Assembly: GCF_902859725.1 (NCBI RefSeq)
Contig: NZ_CADIJP010000001.1
Span: 124,001-188,000, forward strand
Length of the DNA stretch: 64,000 bases
Direction: 5' to 3'
Origin: Achromobacter mucicolens
GTDB taxonomy: Bacteria > Pseudomonadota > Gammaproteobacteria > Burkholderiales > Burkholderiaceae_B
Shown here: positions 15,723-24,594 of the stretch, in pieces
Numbering within the stretch: position 1 is the stretch's first letter
How the letters are laid out: the number at the start of each line of letters is the position of its first letter
The notes under the pieces: model-generated
Database searches by the model: none
Seen by the model: the letters and a program-made list of their open reading frames with translations, nothing else
Told to the model about the DNA's origin: nothing
Program-made: the position numbers and the translations under genes

Positions 15723-16622
15723 CTAGACCGGCCCCCCCCGAGGGTTAACCTCTTCGTGTCTCAAATGAAACCGGAAATCCGTCAGCCGTGCCTTTCTCTT
15801 CGCGTCGGTCCAAGCTTTAACGAACAGATAGGAGCGCCGCACTGCATCACGTCCGAACTCCCCAAAGAGCACCAGGGCTGTTTGAGGCGGCCGCGTTGGG
15901 TTATTCAGCGCCGCGTGAAATATGGTCGTGGCGGCTTTCGTTATCAGGACGGTGCATGGCGATGAGTTTCTCGTGGAATCGAGTCGTATCGCGCGCTTTT
16001 GCGGGGCGGCCTGGCCCATGCGCAGTCCTCCCGTTTCCGATAGCCGTATCGCTGTATCCACAGCAGCTAGCAACTGCTTGTTCTCTGTTGAAGTGAGTCG
16101 ACGATCGTGGCTAGCATCTGGCGGAGGGCGGCGGATCTGCGAGGCGGGTCTGAGAGCGAGGCCCAGGGCCCATTCTCGGATAGCGATGGTGGATAGGTGG
16201 CTAATCAGCTCCAGTTCCAGCCGCACAGTATTGCTGCTGCGTGTGGCCAGTTTGCCGTTCTCAGGATCGCCCGCCAGCCGCACGTCGCGGTAGTGCGCCA
16301 CGATGACGGCGCTCAGGGCGGCTAAGGAGTACTTTCCAAGGTGCTTCAGCAATAGCTGTGCTTTCTTGTGGTTTGACGCGCGTGTGGATTCCCATTTTGT
16401 GAGCGTGACTTCGCGCAGGTAGCGAGTCAGGGCCGACTCAAGCGTCATGCGCTCGTCTGATGCTCGCTGGATGTAGACTCCTCGCACCGTTTCGTCTTCG
16501 ATACGCCGCGGCCAATCTTTATCATCACGCTTGATGCAGAATGTTTTAGATGAAGTTGGCCAGCCCCTATTGCGGATAACGGCTTTCCGGGGGGCGGAGG
16601 GTGTCTTAACGTTAGTAGCCAT
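15723..16622 (-). pseudogene. Tyrosine recombinase/integrase remnant (catalytic end lost)
   Basis: The start MATNVKTPSAPRKAVIRNRG, then SKTFCIKRDDKDWPRRIEDE, the SAM-like core-binding domain (LTRYLREVTLTKWE, IVAHYRDVRLAG) and TIAIREWALGL match phage-type integrases. The catalytic domain is damaged: after ETGGLRMG the expected first-arginine segment is missing, and the text resumes at IFHAALNNPTRPPQ. The box II motif reads FRFHLRHEE, lacking the Asp of the usual HDLRHE, and the frame ends shortly after, before the tyrosine nucleophile. Upstream in-frame codons exist, but the ATG at 16622 starts the canonical N-terminus. The gene lies 140 bases from the 3' end of tRNA-Leu, its likely integration site. 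Confidence 0.8.
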
Positions 16623-16762
16623 GCGTGTAAAAGCTCCGAAAGTACGCTCGGGGCTTCGCCACTGTACCGAAACTGTACCTAGCTTACAAACTTGGAAAAT
16701 CCAGGGCGTCAAGGAGAGACGAAAAATCGCGCTAGATGCTTGTAAGTACTAGGAATTTCTAG

Positions 16763-16847
16763 TGGTGCCCGGGGCCGGAATCGAACCGGCACGCCTTGCG
16801 GCGGGGGATTTTGAGTCCCCTGCGTCTACCAATTTCACCACCCGGGC
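16763..16847 (-). tRNA. tRNA-Leu (anticodon CAA), CCA encoded
   Basis: The minus-strand sequence folds as a class II tRNA. The acceptor GCCCGGG pairs with CCCGGGC, followed by ACCA. The D-arm contains AAATTGGTAGACGC, the anticodon stem is GGGGA/TCCCC with loop CTCAAAA (anticodon CAA), the long variable arm is CGCCGCAAGGCG, and the T-loop is GGTTCGATTCC. The 3' end faces the integrase remnant, so it is the likely attachment site of the adjacent island. Confidence 0.95.
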
Positions 16848-17004
16848 TAGGGGGTCGCGAGCGCGTCCAGGTGACGGCTGCGGGAGATGCGAAGACCGCG
16901 ATTATATGCGGTCTTTGGCTTCTTGTCAGGCGAGGGCCGGGCGGCCCTGCCGTTCAGGGGGCTGGCCGGGGGCAGCATGCCCCCTGCACGCACCCCATCG
17001 ATCC

Positions 17005-18396
17005 TTACTTCTTCTCAGGCAAGAACCAGTTCATCACCAGCGCGCAAATCCCGCCGGTGGCGACGCCCGATTCCAGCACGCTCTTCACCGAGTGCGGCAG
17101 GTGCGACAGGATTTCGGGCACTTGCGACACCCCCAATCCCAGCGCCAAAGACACAGCGATGATGAGCAGCGCGCGGCGGTCCAGCTGGATGCCCGCCAGG
17201 ATGTTGATGCCAGACGCGGCCACGGCGCCGAACATCACCATGGCTGCGCCGCCCAGGACGGGTTCGGGCACGGCTTGCAGGATACCGGCCACGACCGGGA
17301 ACAGGCCCAGCAGGATCAGCATGCCGGCAATCCACACGCCGACGTGGCGGCTGGCGATGCCGGTCAGCTGGATGACGCCGTTGTTCTGAGCGAACACCGA
17401 GCTGGGGAACGTGTTGAATACACCCGCCAGCAGCGAATTCGCGCCGTTGACCAGGACGCCGCCCTTGATGCGCTGCATCCAGAGCGGACCTTCAACCGGC
17501 TGCTTCGATACCTTGCTGGTGGCGGTGACGTCGCCGATGGCTTCCAGGGACGTGACCAGGTAGATGATCAGCATCGGCACGAACAAGGCCCACGAGAAGT
17601 CCAGGCCGAAGTGCAGGGGGACCGGCACCTGGAAGAGGGCGGCTTCGCGGGCGCCGGTGAAGTCCAGGCGGCCCATGTAGGCGGCGGCGAGGTAGCCGAC
17701 GGCCAGCGCCAGCACCAGCGCGGTGCTGCGGATCCAGACGACCGGCACGCGGTTGAGCAGGATGATGGTGCCCAGGACGAGGCCGGACAGGGTCAGGTTC
17801 TCGGCGCTGGCGAAGGTGCCGTTGGCCATGGCGCCAAAGCCGCCGCCCATGCTGATGAGGCCGACCTTGATGAGGGTCAGGCCGATCAGCAGCACGACGA
17901 TGCCGGTGACGAGCGGGGTGATAAGGCGTTTGACGAAGGGCAGGATGCGGCTGATGCCCATTTCGACGAAGGAGCCGGCGATGACGACGCCGAAGATGGC
18001 GGCCATGACGGCTTCGACCGGCGTGCCTTGCTTGACCATGACCGAGCCGCCGGCGATCAGCGGCCCCACGAAGTTGAAGCTGGTGCCCTGCACGATGAGC
18101 AGGCCGGCGCCCAGGGGCCCGAAGCGCTTGCACTGGACGTACGTTGCGATGCCGGAGATGACCAGCGACATGGAAACGATCAGGGTCGTGTCGCGGCTGC
18201 TGACGCCCAGCGCCTGGCAGATGAGCAGGCCGGGGGTGACGATGGGGACCAGGATGGCCAGCAGATGCTGCAGGGCGGCGACGAAGGCGACGGGCGGCGC
18301 GGGGCGGTCGTCGGGGCCGTAGACCAGGTCGTGGGGGGCGTCGGCGGCGTCGGGCGCACCGTGGGAGGCGGGTTGGGAGAGGGAGGCGGGTTGCAT
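17005..18396 (-). CDS. NCS2-family nucleobase (uracil/xanthine/urate) permease
   Basis: The 463-residue polytopic protein has about 14 hydrophobic segments. NCS2/NAT landmarks are QHLLAILVPIVTPGLLI in the first helix, GTSFNFVGP, the ASTP-like SLEAIGDVTATS region, and the family motif at QNNGVIQLTG (Q-N-x-G-x4-T-G). These proteins import xanthine, urate or uracil with protons; the NAT motif favours a purine-type substrate but does not settle it. The start at the ATG at 18396 gives the expected length, though no clear ribosome site precedes it. It is divergent from htpG and stands alone between tRNA-Leu and htpG. Confidence 0.88.
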   Translation of the reverse strand: MQPASLSQPASHGAPDAADAPHDLVYGPDDRPAPPVAFVAALQHLLAILVPIVTPGLLICQALGVSSRDTTLIVSMSLVISGIATYVQCKRFGPLGAGLLIVQGTSFNFVGPLIAGGSVMVKQGTPVEAVMAAIFGVVIAGSFVEMGISRILPFVKRLITPLVTGIVVLLIGLTLIKVGLISMGGGFGAMANGTFASAENLTLSGLVLGTIILLNRVPVVWIRSTALVLALAVGYLAAAYMGRLDFTGAREAALFQVPVPLHFGLDFSWALFVPMLIIYLVTSLEAIGDVTATSKVSKQPVEGPLWMQRIKGGVLVNGANSLLAGVFNTFPSSVFAQNNGVIQLTGIASRHVGVWIAGMLILLGLFPVVAGILQAVPEPVLGGAAMVMFGAVAASGINILAGIQLDRRALLIIAVSLALGLGVSQVPEILSHLPHSVKSVLESGVATGGICALVMNWFLPEKK

Positions 18397-18604
18397 GGCG
18401 GGAGGGCCGGCCGGGGAGGGGGAGGTAAGAAAAGTGCGGGATTTTACTGGGGCCAGCCGGTTGTCAGGTTGCAGGGCCGCCACCCCGGCCTTGAAAAGTT
18501 CCCATTGGCCCCCACATCAGTAGGGTTTCCCGGCGGCCGCGCAGGCGCATCGCCCTAGCCGCCGGATATTTGTCCCTAATTTATTTTCCGAGCCACGTAG
18601 AACT

Positions 18605-20503
18605 ATGAGCCAAACCGCCACGAATTCCGCGTCCGAAACCCTGGGGTTCCAGGCCGAGGTGAAGCAGCTGCTTCATCTGATGATCCATTCGCTGTACAGC
18701 AACAAGGAAATCTTCCTGCGCGAGCTGGTGTCGAACGCGTCGGACGCCTGCGACAAGCTGCGCTTCGAGGCCATCGACCAGCCGGAATTGCTGGAAGGCA
18801 ACGGCGAACTGGCCATCACGGTCAGCTACGACAAGGCCGCCCGCACGATCACGATTTCTGACAACGGCATCGGCCTGTCGCGCGACGAGGCGGTGGCCAA
18901 CCTGGGCACGATCGCCCGCTCGGGCACGCGCGAGTTCTTCTCGCAGCTGACCGGCGACAAGCAGAAGGATGCGCAGCTCATCGGCCAGTTCGGCGTGGGC
19001 TTTTATTCGTCTTTCATCGTGGCGGACAAGGTCACTGTTGTGAGCCGCCGCGCCGGTTCGACGGAAGCGATCCAGTGGGAATCGGACGGCCAGGGCGAGT
19101 TCACGATTGCCGCCGCTGAAAAGGCGGGCCGCGGCACGGACGTGACGCTGCACCTGCGCGCCGACGAGGACGAGCTGCTGAACGGCTGGAAGCTGCGCGA
19201 GATCCTGCGCCGCTACTCCGACCACATCTCGCTGCCGATCCGCATGGCCAAGGAAGAGTGGGATCAAGAGAAGGGCGAGCAGGTCAAGACCGACGAACTG
19301 GAGACGGTGAACCAGGCGAATGCGCTGTGGGCCCGGAACAAGTCCGAGGTGACGGAAGAGCAGTATCGCGAGTTCTACAAGACGGTTTCGCACGACTACG
19401 ACGACCCGCTAGCCTGGACGCACAATCGCGTCGAAGGCCGCAGCGAGTACACGCAGCTGCTGTACGTGCCCAAGCACGCGCCGATGGACATGTGGGACCG
19501 CGACGGCCGCCACGGCGTGAAGCTGTACGTCAAGCGCGTCTTCATCATGGACGACGCTGATCAGCTGCTGCCGTCGTACCTGCGCTTTGTGCGCGGCGTG
19601 ATCGATTCGGCGGACCTGCCGCTGAACGTGTCGCGCGAGATCCTGCAGGAAAGCCGCGACGTGCGCGCCATCCGCGAGGGCTCGGCCAAGCGCATCCTGT
19701 CGCTGCTGGAAGACCTGGCCGAGAACAAGGCGGAAGACTACGCAACGTTCTGGTCTGAGTTCGGCCAGGTGCTGAAGGAAGGCGCGGGCGAAGACGCGGC
19801 CAATCTGGAGCGCATTGCCAAGCTGATGCGTTTTGCGTCGACCCATTCGGGCGATCAGGCGCAGACGGTGTCGTTTGCCGACTACGTGTCGCGCATGAAG
19901 GAAGGCCAGGACAAGATCTATTACGTCACGGCCGACACGTTCGCCGCGGCCAGCAACAGCCCGCATCTGGAAATCTTCCGCAAGAAGGGCATCGAGGTCC
20001 TGCTGCTGTCGGATCGCGTTGACGAGTGGATGCTGTCGTACCTGCGTGAATTCGACGGCAAGTCGCTGGTGTCGGTGGCCAAGGGCGGCCTCGATCTGGC
20101 GGAGCTGGCCGACGAGGAAGAAAAGAAGCATCAGGCCGAAGTGGCCGAGGACTTCAAGCCGCTGGTCGAGCGCCTGCAAAAGACGCTGGAAGACCAGGTC
20201 AAGGAAGTACGCGTGACGCTGCGCCTGGTGGATTCGCCGGCGTGCGTGGTTGTGGGCCAGAACGAGCTCAGCCCGCACCTGCTGCGCATGCTGAAGGCCG
20301 CAGGCCAGGAAGCGCCGAACGTGAAGCCGGTGCTGGAGATCAACCCCGAGCACCCGCTGCTGGCGCGTATCCGTTCGGCTGACGACAGCGAGTTCGATCA
20401 GTGGGCGCGTCTGCTGCTGGATCAGGCGCTGCTGGCCGAGGGGGCGCAAATTGCGGACCCGGCTGCGTTTGTGAAGCGGTTGAATGCGTTGCTGCTGAAG
20501 TAA
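18605..20503 (+). CDS. htpG: Hsp90-family chaperone HtpG
   Basis: The 632-residue protein is the usual length for bacterial Hsp90. The N-terminal ATPase domain shows [27 protein letters not shown] and [13 protein letters not shown]. The middle domain includes [17 protein letters not shown], where the catalytic arginine sits. The C-terminal dimerisation region contains [18 protein letters not shown]. HtpG remodels client proteins in the cytoplasm in an ATP-dependent way. It is monocistronic, followed 19 bases later by a strong terminator. No obvious heat-shock promoter can be assigned with confidence in the upstream gap. Confidence 0.98.
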   Translation: MSQTATNSASETLGFQAEVKQLLHLMIHSLYSNKEIFLRELVSNASDACDKLRFEAIDQPELLEGNGELAITVSYDKAARTITISDNGIGLSRDEAVANLGTIARSGTREFFSQLTGDKQKDAQLIGQFGVGFYSSFIVADKVTVVSRRAGSTEAIQWESDGQGEFTIAAAEKAGRGTDVTLHLRADEDELLNGWKLREILRRYSDHISLPIRMAKEEWDQEKGEQVKTDELETVNQANALWARNKSEVTEEQYREFYKTVSHDYDDPLAWTHNRVEGRSEYTQLLYVPKHAPMDMWDRDGRHGVKLYVKRVFIMDDADQLLPSYLRFVRGVIDSADLPLNVSREILQESRDVRAIREGSAKRILSLLEDLAENKAEDYATFWSEFGQVLKEGAGEDAANLERIAKLMRFASTHSGDQAQTVSFADYVSRMKEGQDKIYYVTADTFAAASNSPHLEIFRKKGIEVLLLSDRVDEWMLSYLREFDGKSLVSVAKGGLDLAELADEEEKKHQAEVAEDFKPLVERLQKTLEDQVKEVRVTLRLVDSPACVVVGQNELSPHLLRMLKAAGQEAPNVKPVLEINPEHPLLARIRSADDSEFDQWARLLLDQALLAEGAQIADPAAFVKRLNALLLK

Positions 20504-20521
20504 GCGCGTTGGCGTGAATGG

Positions 20522-20548
20522 AGGGCGTCCGGGAGGACGCCCTTTTTG
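20522..20548 (+). terminator. Rho-independent terminator of htpG
   Basis: AGGGCGTCC and GGACGCCCT form a nine-base stem with a GGGA loop, followed by TTTTTGTTT. It lies 19 bases after the htpG stop. Confidence 0.9.
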
Positions 20549-20564
20549 TTTGTAGAAGCTTTGC

Positions 20565-20726
20565 TTCCCGATCGGTAATTTTTGTGGCCAAGGCAAGCAA
20601 AAAAGGATATAAAATTCCCGATCGGTAATATTAATGCGCTTTCTTCGAATTTTGCTCAAAAAATTCCCGATCGGGAAAAATGCGGCCTTAATACGCCCAA
20701 ACTTGGCTAAAATTCCCGAACGGTAA
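20565..20726. promoter_or_regulatory. Four phased operators upstream of hipBA
   Basis: Four copies of a TTCCCGATCGGTAA-like palindrome occur at 20565-20578, 20615-20628, 20664-20677 (the perfect palindrome TTCCCGATCGGGAA) and 20713-20726 (TTCCCGAACGGTAA). Spacings are 50, 49 and 49 bases, close to five helical turns, so all sites face the same side of the DNA. The last one ends 14 bases before the hipB start. This is the layout expected for HipB/HipA autorepression with DNA looping or bending, as for the multiple operators of E. coli hipBA. Confidence 0.85.
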
Positions 20727-20740
20727 AAATGGAGGTGGCT

Positions 20741-20992
20741 ATGGGTTCGAACGTCGACGCGTTTCCCGTGACGGTGCAGACCTCGGCCGAATTGGGCGAA
20801 CTGGTAAGAGCCGTCCGGCGGTCCCAGGGGTTGCTGCAAGCGGATCTGGCTGGCCTGTCCGGGACCGGCAATCGCTTTGTGGTGGACTTGGAGCGAGGCA
20901 AGCCGACGCTGCAGTTGCAGAAGGTGTTGGATGCGCTGGATCTGCTCGGGCTGGAGGTGCAGATCGCACCCAAGCGCGCGAGGCTGCCATGA
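20741..20992 (+). CDS. hipB: HipB-like antitoxin / XRE-family repressor
   Basis: The 83-residue XRE-type helix-turn-helix protein contains ELGELVRAVRRSQGLLQADL and AGLSGTGNRFVVDLERGKPT, followed by LQLQKVLDALDLLGLEVQI, which matches the HipB fold. I chose the ATG at 20741 because GGAGG lies six bases upstream; the ATG at 20729 would place that site inside the gene. The stop overlaps hipA by four bases, so the two are translated together. It would repress its own operon through the four upstream palindromes and neutralise the kinase. Confidence 0.9.
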   Translation: MGSNVDAFPVTVQTSAELGELVRAVRRSQGLLQADLAGLSGTGNRFVVDLERGKPTLQLQKVLDALDLLGLEVQIAPKRARLP

Positions 20993-22254
20993 GCAACGTA
21001 GACGCGCTCGATCTCTACCGGGATGGCCAGAAGGTCGGGCGCCTGTTCGACGAGCAGCCCCTGCGCTTCGCGTATGACGACGCATGGATCGCGCATCCGG
21101 ACGCCCGTCCGATCTCGCCGTCGATACCGCTTGTGCAAGGTGATCAATCCACTGACGCCGTCCACGCCTTCTTCGAAAACCTGCTGCCCGAAGGCCACGT
21201 GCGCAAGTTTTTGCAGGCCAGCCGGCATGCGACGACGGTGTTCGGATTGCTGCGCAGCGTCGGCGGCGACACCGCGAGCGGTTTGACGATTTTGCCGCGG
21301 GGGGAAGTTCCCCAGCCCGCCCAGTATCGACCCGTGACTTGGCCGGAAATCGCTGCGCGTCTGCAGCAAACTGGCGTGCCGGCGCTGGTGGCCGAGAACG
21401 TTGAAGGCACGCGGATCTCGCTCGCGGGGGCGCAGGACAAGCTTCTGCTGACGGTCATGCCTGACGGTTCGCCCGCACTGCCGGAGGGTGCGGCCCCCTC
21501 CACTCACATCCTCAAGCCGGACATCCGCGGGCTGGATGGGGTCTGGGCATCGGCCCTGAACGAGACGCTGGTCATGCAACTGGCGGCAGCACTTGGGTTG
21601 GGCGTTGCGCAAGCCGTTTATCAACCGGAAACGCGCGCGTGTCTGATTCAGCGTTACGACCGCATGCCCGACGGACTGGGCGGATTACGGCGACTGCATC
21701 AGCTGGACCTGTGCCAGTTGGCGGGCAAGCCTTCAAACGTGAAGTACGAATCGGATGGCGGTCCGACGCTGTTGGATTGCCGCAAGTTGCTGGCAGCGAC
21801 GGGTGTCGGTGGTCCGGACGTAAAGCGTTTTTTGCAGTGGATTCTGTTCAACCTGATGGTGGGCAACAACGACAGCCACGCGAAGAATCTCTCCGTGCTT
21901 CTGGACGGCGACGGGAAATACGTCCTTGCGCCGTTCTACGACTTGATGTGCACGGCGATTTACCCCGGGTTGAGCGCGCGGTTCGCGTTTGCCATTGGCG
22001 GGGAGGACAAACCGGGCGCTATTGGCAAGGATCAACTCGATGCCATGGCGAGCGATCTGGGATTTAACCCGCGCTATGTTGCCGCCGTGGCGCAATCGCT
22101 TCTCGGAGCATTGCCGGACGCGCTGGCACAGGTCAAGGCCCGCTTGTGGGACGAAGCACGGTCGGGAACAGAACGGACGCTTCTGGAGCGGCTGACGCGA
22201 TGGATCACGACCAACACGCGCAAGCATGCAAAGCGCTGGGGACTGCATACCTGA
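20989..22254 (+). CDS. hipA: HipA-like Ser/Thr kinase toxin
   Basis: The 421-residue protein has the HipA N-terminal subdomain (about 1-110), followed by the kinase. TRISLAGAQDKLLL (about 141-154) corresponds to the phosphate-binding/autophosphorylation loop, with Ser144 aligned to Ser150 of E. coli HipA. STHILKPD carries the ATP-binding lysine. GNNDSHAKN holds the catalytic Asp295, and APFYDLM the metal-binding Asp318. All key residues are present, so the toxin should be active. E. coli HipA phosphorylates glutamyl-tRNA synthetase and induces persistence; the target here may differ. It overlaps hipB by four bases. Confidence 0.92.
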   Translation: MSNVDALDLYRDGQKVGRLFDEQPLRFAYDDAWIAHPDARPISPSIPLVQGDQSTDAVHAFFENLLPEGHVRKFLQASRHATTVFGLLRSVGGDTASGLTILPRGEVPQPAQYRPVTWPEIAARLQQTGVPALVAENVEGTRISLAGAQDKLLLTVMPDGSPALPEGAAPSTHILKPDIRGLDGVWASALNETLVMQLAAALGLGVAQAVYQPETRACLIQRYDRMPDGLGGLRRLHQLDLCQLAGKPSNVKYESDGGPTLLDCRKLLAATGVGGPDVKRFLQWILFNLMVGNNDSHAKNLSVLLDGDGKYVLAPFYDLMCTAIYPGLSARFAFAIGGEDKPGAIGKDQLDAMASDLGFNPRYVAAVAQSLLGALPDALAQVKARLWDEARSGTERTLLERLTRWITTNTRKHAKRWGLHT

Positions 22255-22447
22255 CGGCGCGCCCAGGCGGCGGGTCGGACATCCGCTGATTAATGACCTG
22301 AAGTCAAAAGTGTTTGCCCGCCAGACGCCTTTTTCTGCAAGGATCCGGCGGTCATACTGCACGCCTGTCTATCCGATGCGCCGGCCATTTCAGGCCGGGC
22401 GCGCCCCAGGAACGTCCTGCCGGCGCCGTCGAACCCAAGGAACTTGC

Positions 22448-23647
22448 ATGAATCCCCAAGAAACCCAGCCGGTGAAGGCCGGCCCGCCGTTGTTGGCGCT
22501 TGCCGTCGGTGCGTTTGGCATCGGCGTGACCGAGTTTTCTCCCATGGGCCTGTTGCCCGTCATCGCCGAGGGGGTGAACGTGTCCATCCCCAGCGCGGGC
22601 ATGCTGGTCAGCGCCTACGCGATCGGCGTCATGATCGGCGCGCCGCTGATGACGCTGGCGTTCTCGCGGTGGTCGCGGCGCAAGGCGCTGATCCTGCTGA
22701 TGGCGATTTTCACCATCGGCAACATCCTGTCGGCGCTGTCGCCCAACTACACGACGCTGTTGCTGGCCCGCCTGGTGACCAGCCTGAACCACGGCGCGTT
22801 CTTTGGCCTGGGCTCGCTGGTGGCCGCCAGCGTGGTGCCGCGCCATAAGCAGGCCAGCGCGGTGGCGACGATGTTCATGGGGCTGACCATCGCCAACGTG
22901 GGCGGGGTGCCGGCCGCGACGTGGCTGGGGCAGACAATCGGTTGGCGGATGTCGTTCTTTGCGACGGCAGTGCTGGGCCTGGTCGCAATGCTGTCGCTGT
23001 GGCTGGCGTTGCCGGCAGGTGAGGCCGGGCGTCGTCCCAACGTGCGTCATGAACTGGCGGTGCTGCGCAGCCCCGCCGTGTTGCTGGCCCTGCTGACGAC
23101 GGTGCTGGGCGCGGGCGCGATGTTCACGCTGTACACGTACATCGCGCCGACGCTGGCCGAGATCACGGGCGCGTCGCCGGCTTTCGTGACGGGCATGCTG
23201 GTGCTGATCGGTCTGGGCTTCACGCTGGGCAACGGCGTGGGCGGGCGCATGGCCGACCGCTCGCTCGATGGCACGCTGATTTTCTTCCTGGTGCTGGTGA
23301 TTGTGGACCTGCTGGCGTTCCCGTGGCTGGCCTCGACGCCGGTCGGCGCGGCGATCGCGCTCCTGATCTTCGGCATCGCGACGTTCGCGGTGGTGCCCCC
23401 GCTGCAGATGGGCGTGATGCGTGCGGCGACGGATGCGCCGGGACTGGCCTCGTCGATGAACGTGGGCGCCTTTAACCTGGGCAACGCGGTGGGCGCGGCG
23501 GCCGGGGGCGCGGTGATCTCGGCGGGCATGGGCTACGCGGCGGTGCCGATTGCCGGCGCGGTGATCGCAACGGCTGGCTTGGCGCTAGTGCTGGTGCAGC
23601 GAGCCGGGAATGTGCGCCGGCGTAAGCTGGCGATGCAGGGCTGCTGA
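22448..23647 (+). CDS. MFS transporter, DHA1/AraJ-like exporter
   Basis: The 399-residue protein has about twelve hydrophobic helices. The first helix reads LALAVGAFGIGVTEFSPMGLLPVI, typical of the AraJ/YdhP/SotB-type drug:H+ antiporter group (TEF motif). The loop after helix 2 is FSRWSRRKALI, a form of the MFS signature. AAGGAA precedes the ATG at 22448. Substrate unknown; drug or sugar efflux is typical of the group. It stands alone between hipA and higBA. Confidence 0.87.
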   Translation: MNPQETQPVKAGPPLLALAVGAFGIGVTEFSPMGLLPVIAEGVNVSIPSAGMLVSAYAIGVMIGAPLMTLAFSRWSRRKALILLMAIFTIGNILSALSPNYTTLLLARLVTSLNHGAFFGLGSLVAASVVPRHKQASAVATMFMGLTIANVGGVPAATWLGQTIGWRMSFFATAVLGLVAMLSLWLALPAGEAGRRPNVRHELAVLRSPAVLLALLTTVLGAGAMFTLYTYIAPTLAEITGASPAFVTGMLVLIGLGFTLGNGVGGRMADRSLDGTLIFFLVLVIVDLLAFPWLASTPVGAAIALLIFGIATFAVVPPLQMGVMRAATDAPGLASSMNVGAFNLGNAVGAAAGGAVISAGMGYAAVPIAGAVIATAGLALVLVQRAGNVRRRKLAMQGC

Positions 23648-23669
23648 GGTTATCCAGGGCCGGAAGCTG

Positions 23670-23978
23670 CTAGCCGATTTGCCGCCCCTCCAACGGTTGT
23701 ACGGCCAATCGTAATCCCATTGCCTTCAGGATGGCTGTGAGGCTACTAAGACCGGGATTTCCACTTGGGGAGAGTGTGCGATATAGCTGAGTGGGGTTCA
23801 ATCGCGCCGTGGATGCCACTGTCTGAACGCCGCCGAAGGCCTGGGTAAGTTGACGCAGCGCGATTAGCAGCTCTGCCTGATCCCCATCCTCCAGAACGCT
23901 GTTGATCAGGTCCGCGGCCAGTCCGGGGTCATTGCGGTACAGCTCGGCCATCGCCTCGTCGTGTGATCTGCTTTTCAT
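23670..23978 (-). CDS. higA: HigA-like antitoxin (HTH addiction-module antidote)
   Basis: The 102-residue protein starts MKSRSHDEAMAELYRNDP. It has a helix-turn-helix in the C-terminal half (TASTARLNPTQLYRTLSPSG, then SLTAILKAMGLRLAVQP), which is the addiction-module antidote pattern paired with HigB/Gp49-type toxins. The start at 23978 overlaps the toxin stop by four bases. It should bind the toxin and repress the operon. The longer upstream frame is the antisense-like continuation through the toxin and is not coding. Confidence 0.88.
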   Translation of the reverse strand: MKSRSHDEAMAELYRNDPGLAADLINSVLEDGDQAELLIALRQLTQAFGGVQTVASTARLNPTQLYRTLSPSGNPGLSSLTAILKAMGLRLAVQPLEGRQIG

Positions 23979-24298
23979 GGTCTTTGTTCCCAGTCTTTGC
24001 GATAGCGGACGGCGCACGCAAGATCCGCCGATTGGGTGCTTTTGTCGCCGCCACATAGAAGCAGTACGACCCGGCGTCTCACCAGTGTGTAGTAAAGGCG
24101 GTAGCCGGGCCCCATGTCGATGCGCAGTTCCCAGATGCCATCGCGGCAAAAGCGGTGGTCACCGAAATTGCCGAGTTCAATTCGTGCAACTCGGCGTATG
24201 ACGGCGACCTTGATGCGGTTATCTCGCAGACTGTTCAGCCAATCGAGATAAGGATTCGTATGCCCATCAGGCGCCAGGTAATGTTCGATTTCAACCAT
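23975..24298 (-). CDS. higB: HigB/RelE-superfamily toxin (Gp49-like)
   Basis: The 107-residue protein contains NPYLDWLNSLRDNRIKVAVIR, ELGNFGDHRFCRDGIWELRI, GPGYRLYYTLVRRRVVLLL and GGDKSTQSADL. These are hallmarks of the phage-Gp49/HigB group of ribosome-dependent mRNA interferases in the RelE fold. The toxin gene precedes the antitoxin, as is usual for higBA, and the two overlap by four bases. No mobile-element genes flank it, so it looks like a chromosomal stand-alone module. Confidence 0.9.
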   Translation of the reverse strand: MVEIEHYLAPDGHTNPYLDWLNSLRDNRIKVAVIRRVARIELGNFGDHRFCRDGIWELRIDMGPGYRLYYTLVRRRVVLLLCGGDKSTQSADLACAVRYRKDWEQRP

Positions 24299-24594
24299 GC
24301 GGATATTCGTTTATTGACGAATTAAAGTCAAGCCGTATGGGGCGCTGACTCCGTGTCTCTTCAGCTCCTCGCAAAGGGGCTGCGAGCTGACGGATGATCC
24401 GGCGAACGAAAGGAGCGGCGCAATGGTGGTGCGTGACAGATTCATCACTCCGGCGGCCGAGCACGCGGAAGGGGACGATGTCGTTTGTATCTGGGTGAAG
24501 GACGAAACAGGACGTATTGGAATCGACAAGAAAAAAGGGCGTCCCGCAGGACGCCCATTCATTCAAAGCCAGGGTTCAATCCCAGGCCAAGTCC
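24299..24594. other. Gap between higB and dgoT without a supported gene
   Basis: This 296-base region contains the minus-strand dgoT terminator at 24531-24556 and must hold the higBA promoter at its left end. Short frames on both strands show no motif and overlap the terminator. Confidence 0.5.
24531..24556 (-). terminator. Rho-independent terminator of the dgo operon
   Basis: On the minus strand GGGCGTCC and GGACGCCC pair around a TGCG loop, followed by TTTTTTC. It lies 38 bases downstream of dgoT. The stem is the same eight-base pair as that of the htpG terminator. Confidence 0.88.

Larger units (their letters stand above)
13235..16762. mobile_element. Low-G+C genomic island with R-M system and decayed integrase at tRNA-Leu
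   Basis: The segment between the truncated LamG gene and the tRNA-Leu 3' end differs visibly in base use from its surroundings, with many A/T-ending codons and AT-rich gaps. It carries a restriction-modification pair and, next to the tRNA, a tyrosine integrase remnant. Integrases of this kind insert at tRNA 3' ends. I could not find a copy of the tRNA 3' end at the left side, so the left boundary is set only by the loss of the LamG frame and is approximate. The element is probably no longer mobile. Confidence 0.65.

Noticed and set aside
16961-16990. GGGGGCA/TGCCCCC hairpin after the purine permease gene
   Set aside because: The hairpin is real but has no T run, so I do not call it a terminator.
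16762-18558. A 598-codon plus-strand frame through the purine permease
   Set aside because: It is the antisense shadow of the NCS2 permease (composition dominated by Asp/Gly/Gln/His) and crosses the tRNA gene.
24291-24566. Possible small minus-strand gene between higB and dgoT
   Set aside because: It overlaps the dgo terminator hairpin and has no motif or ribosome site.
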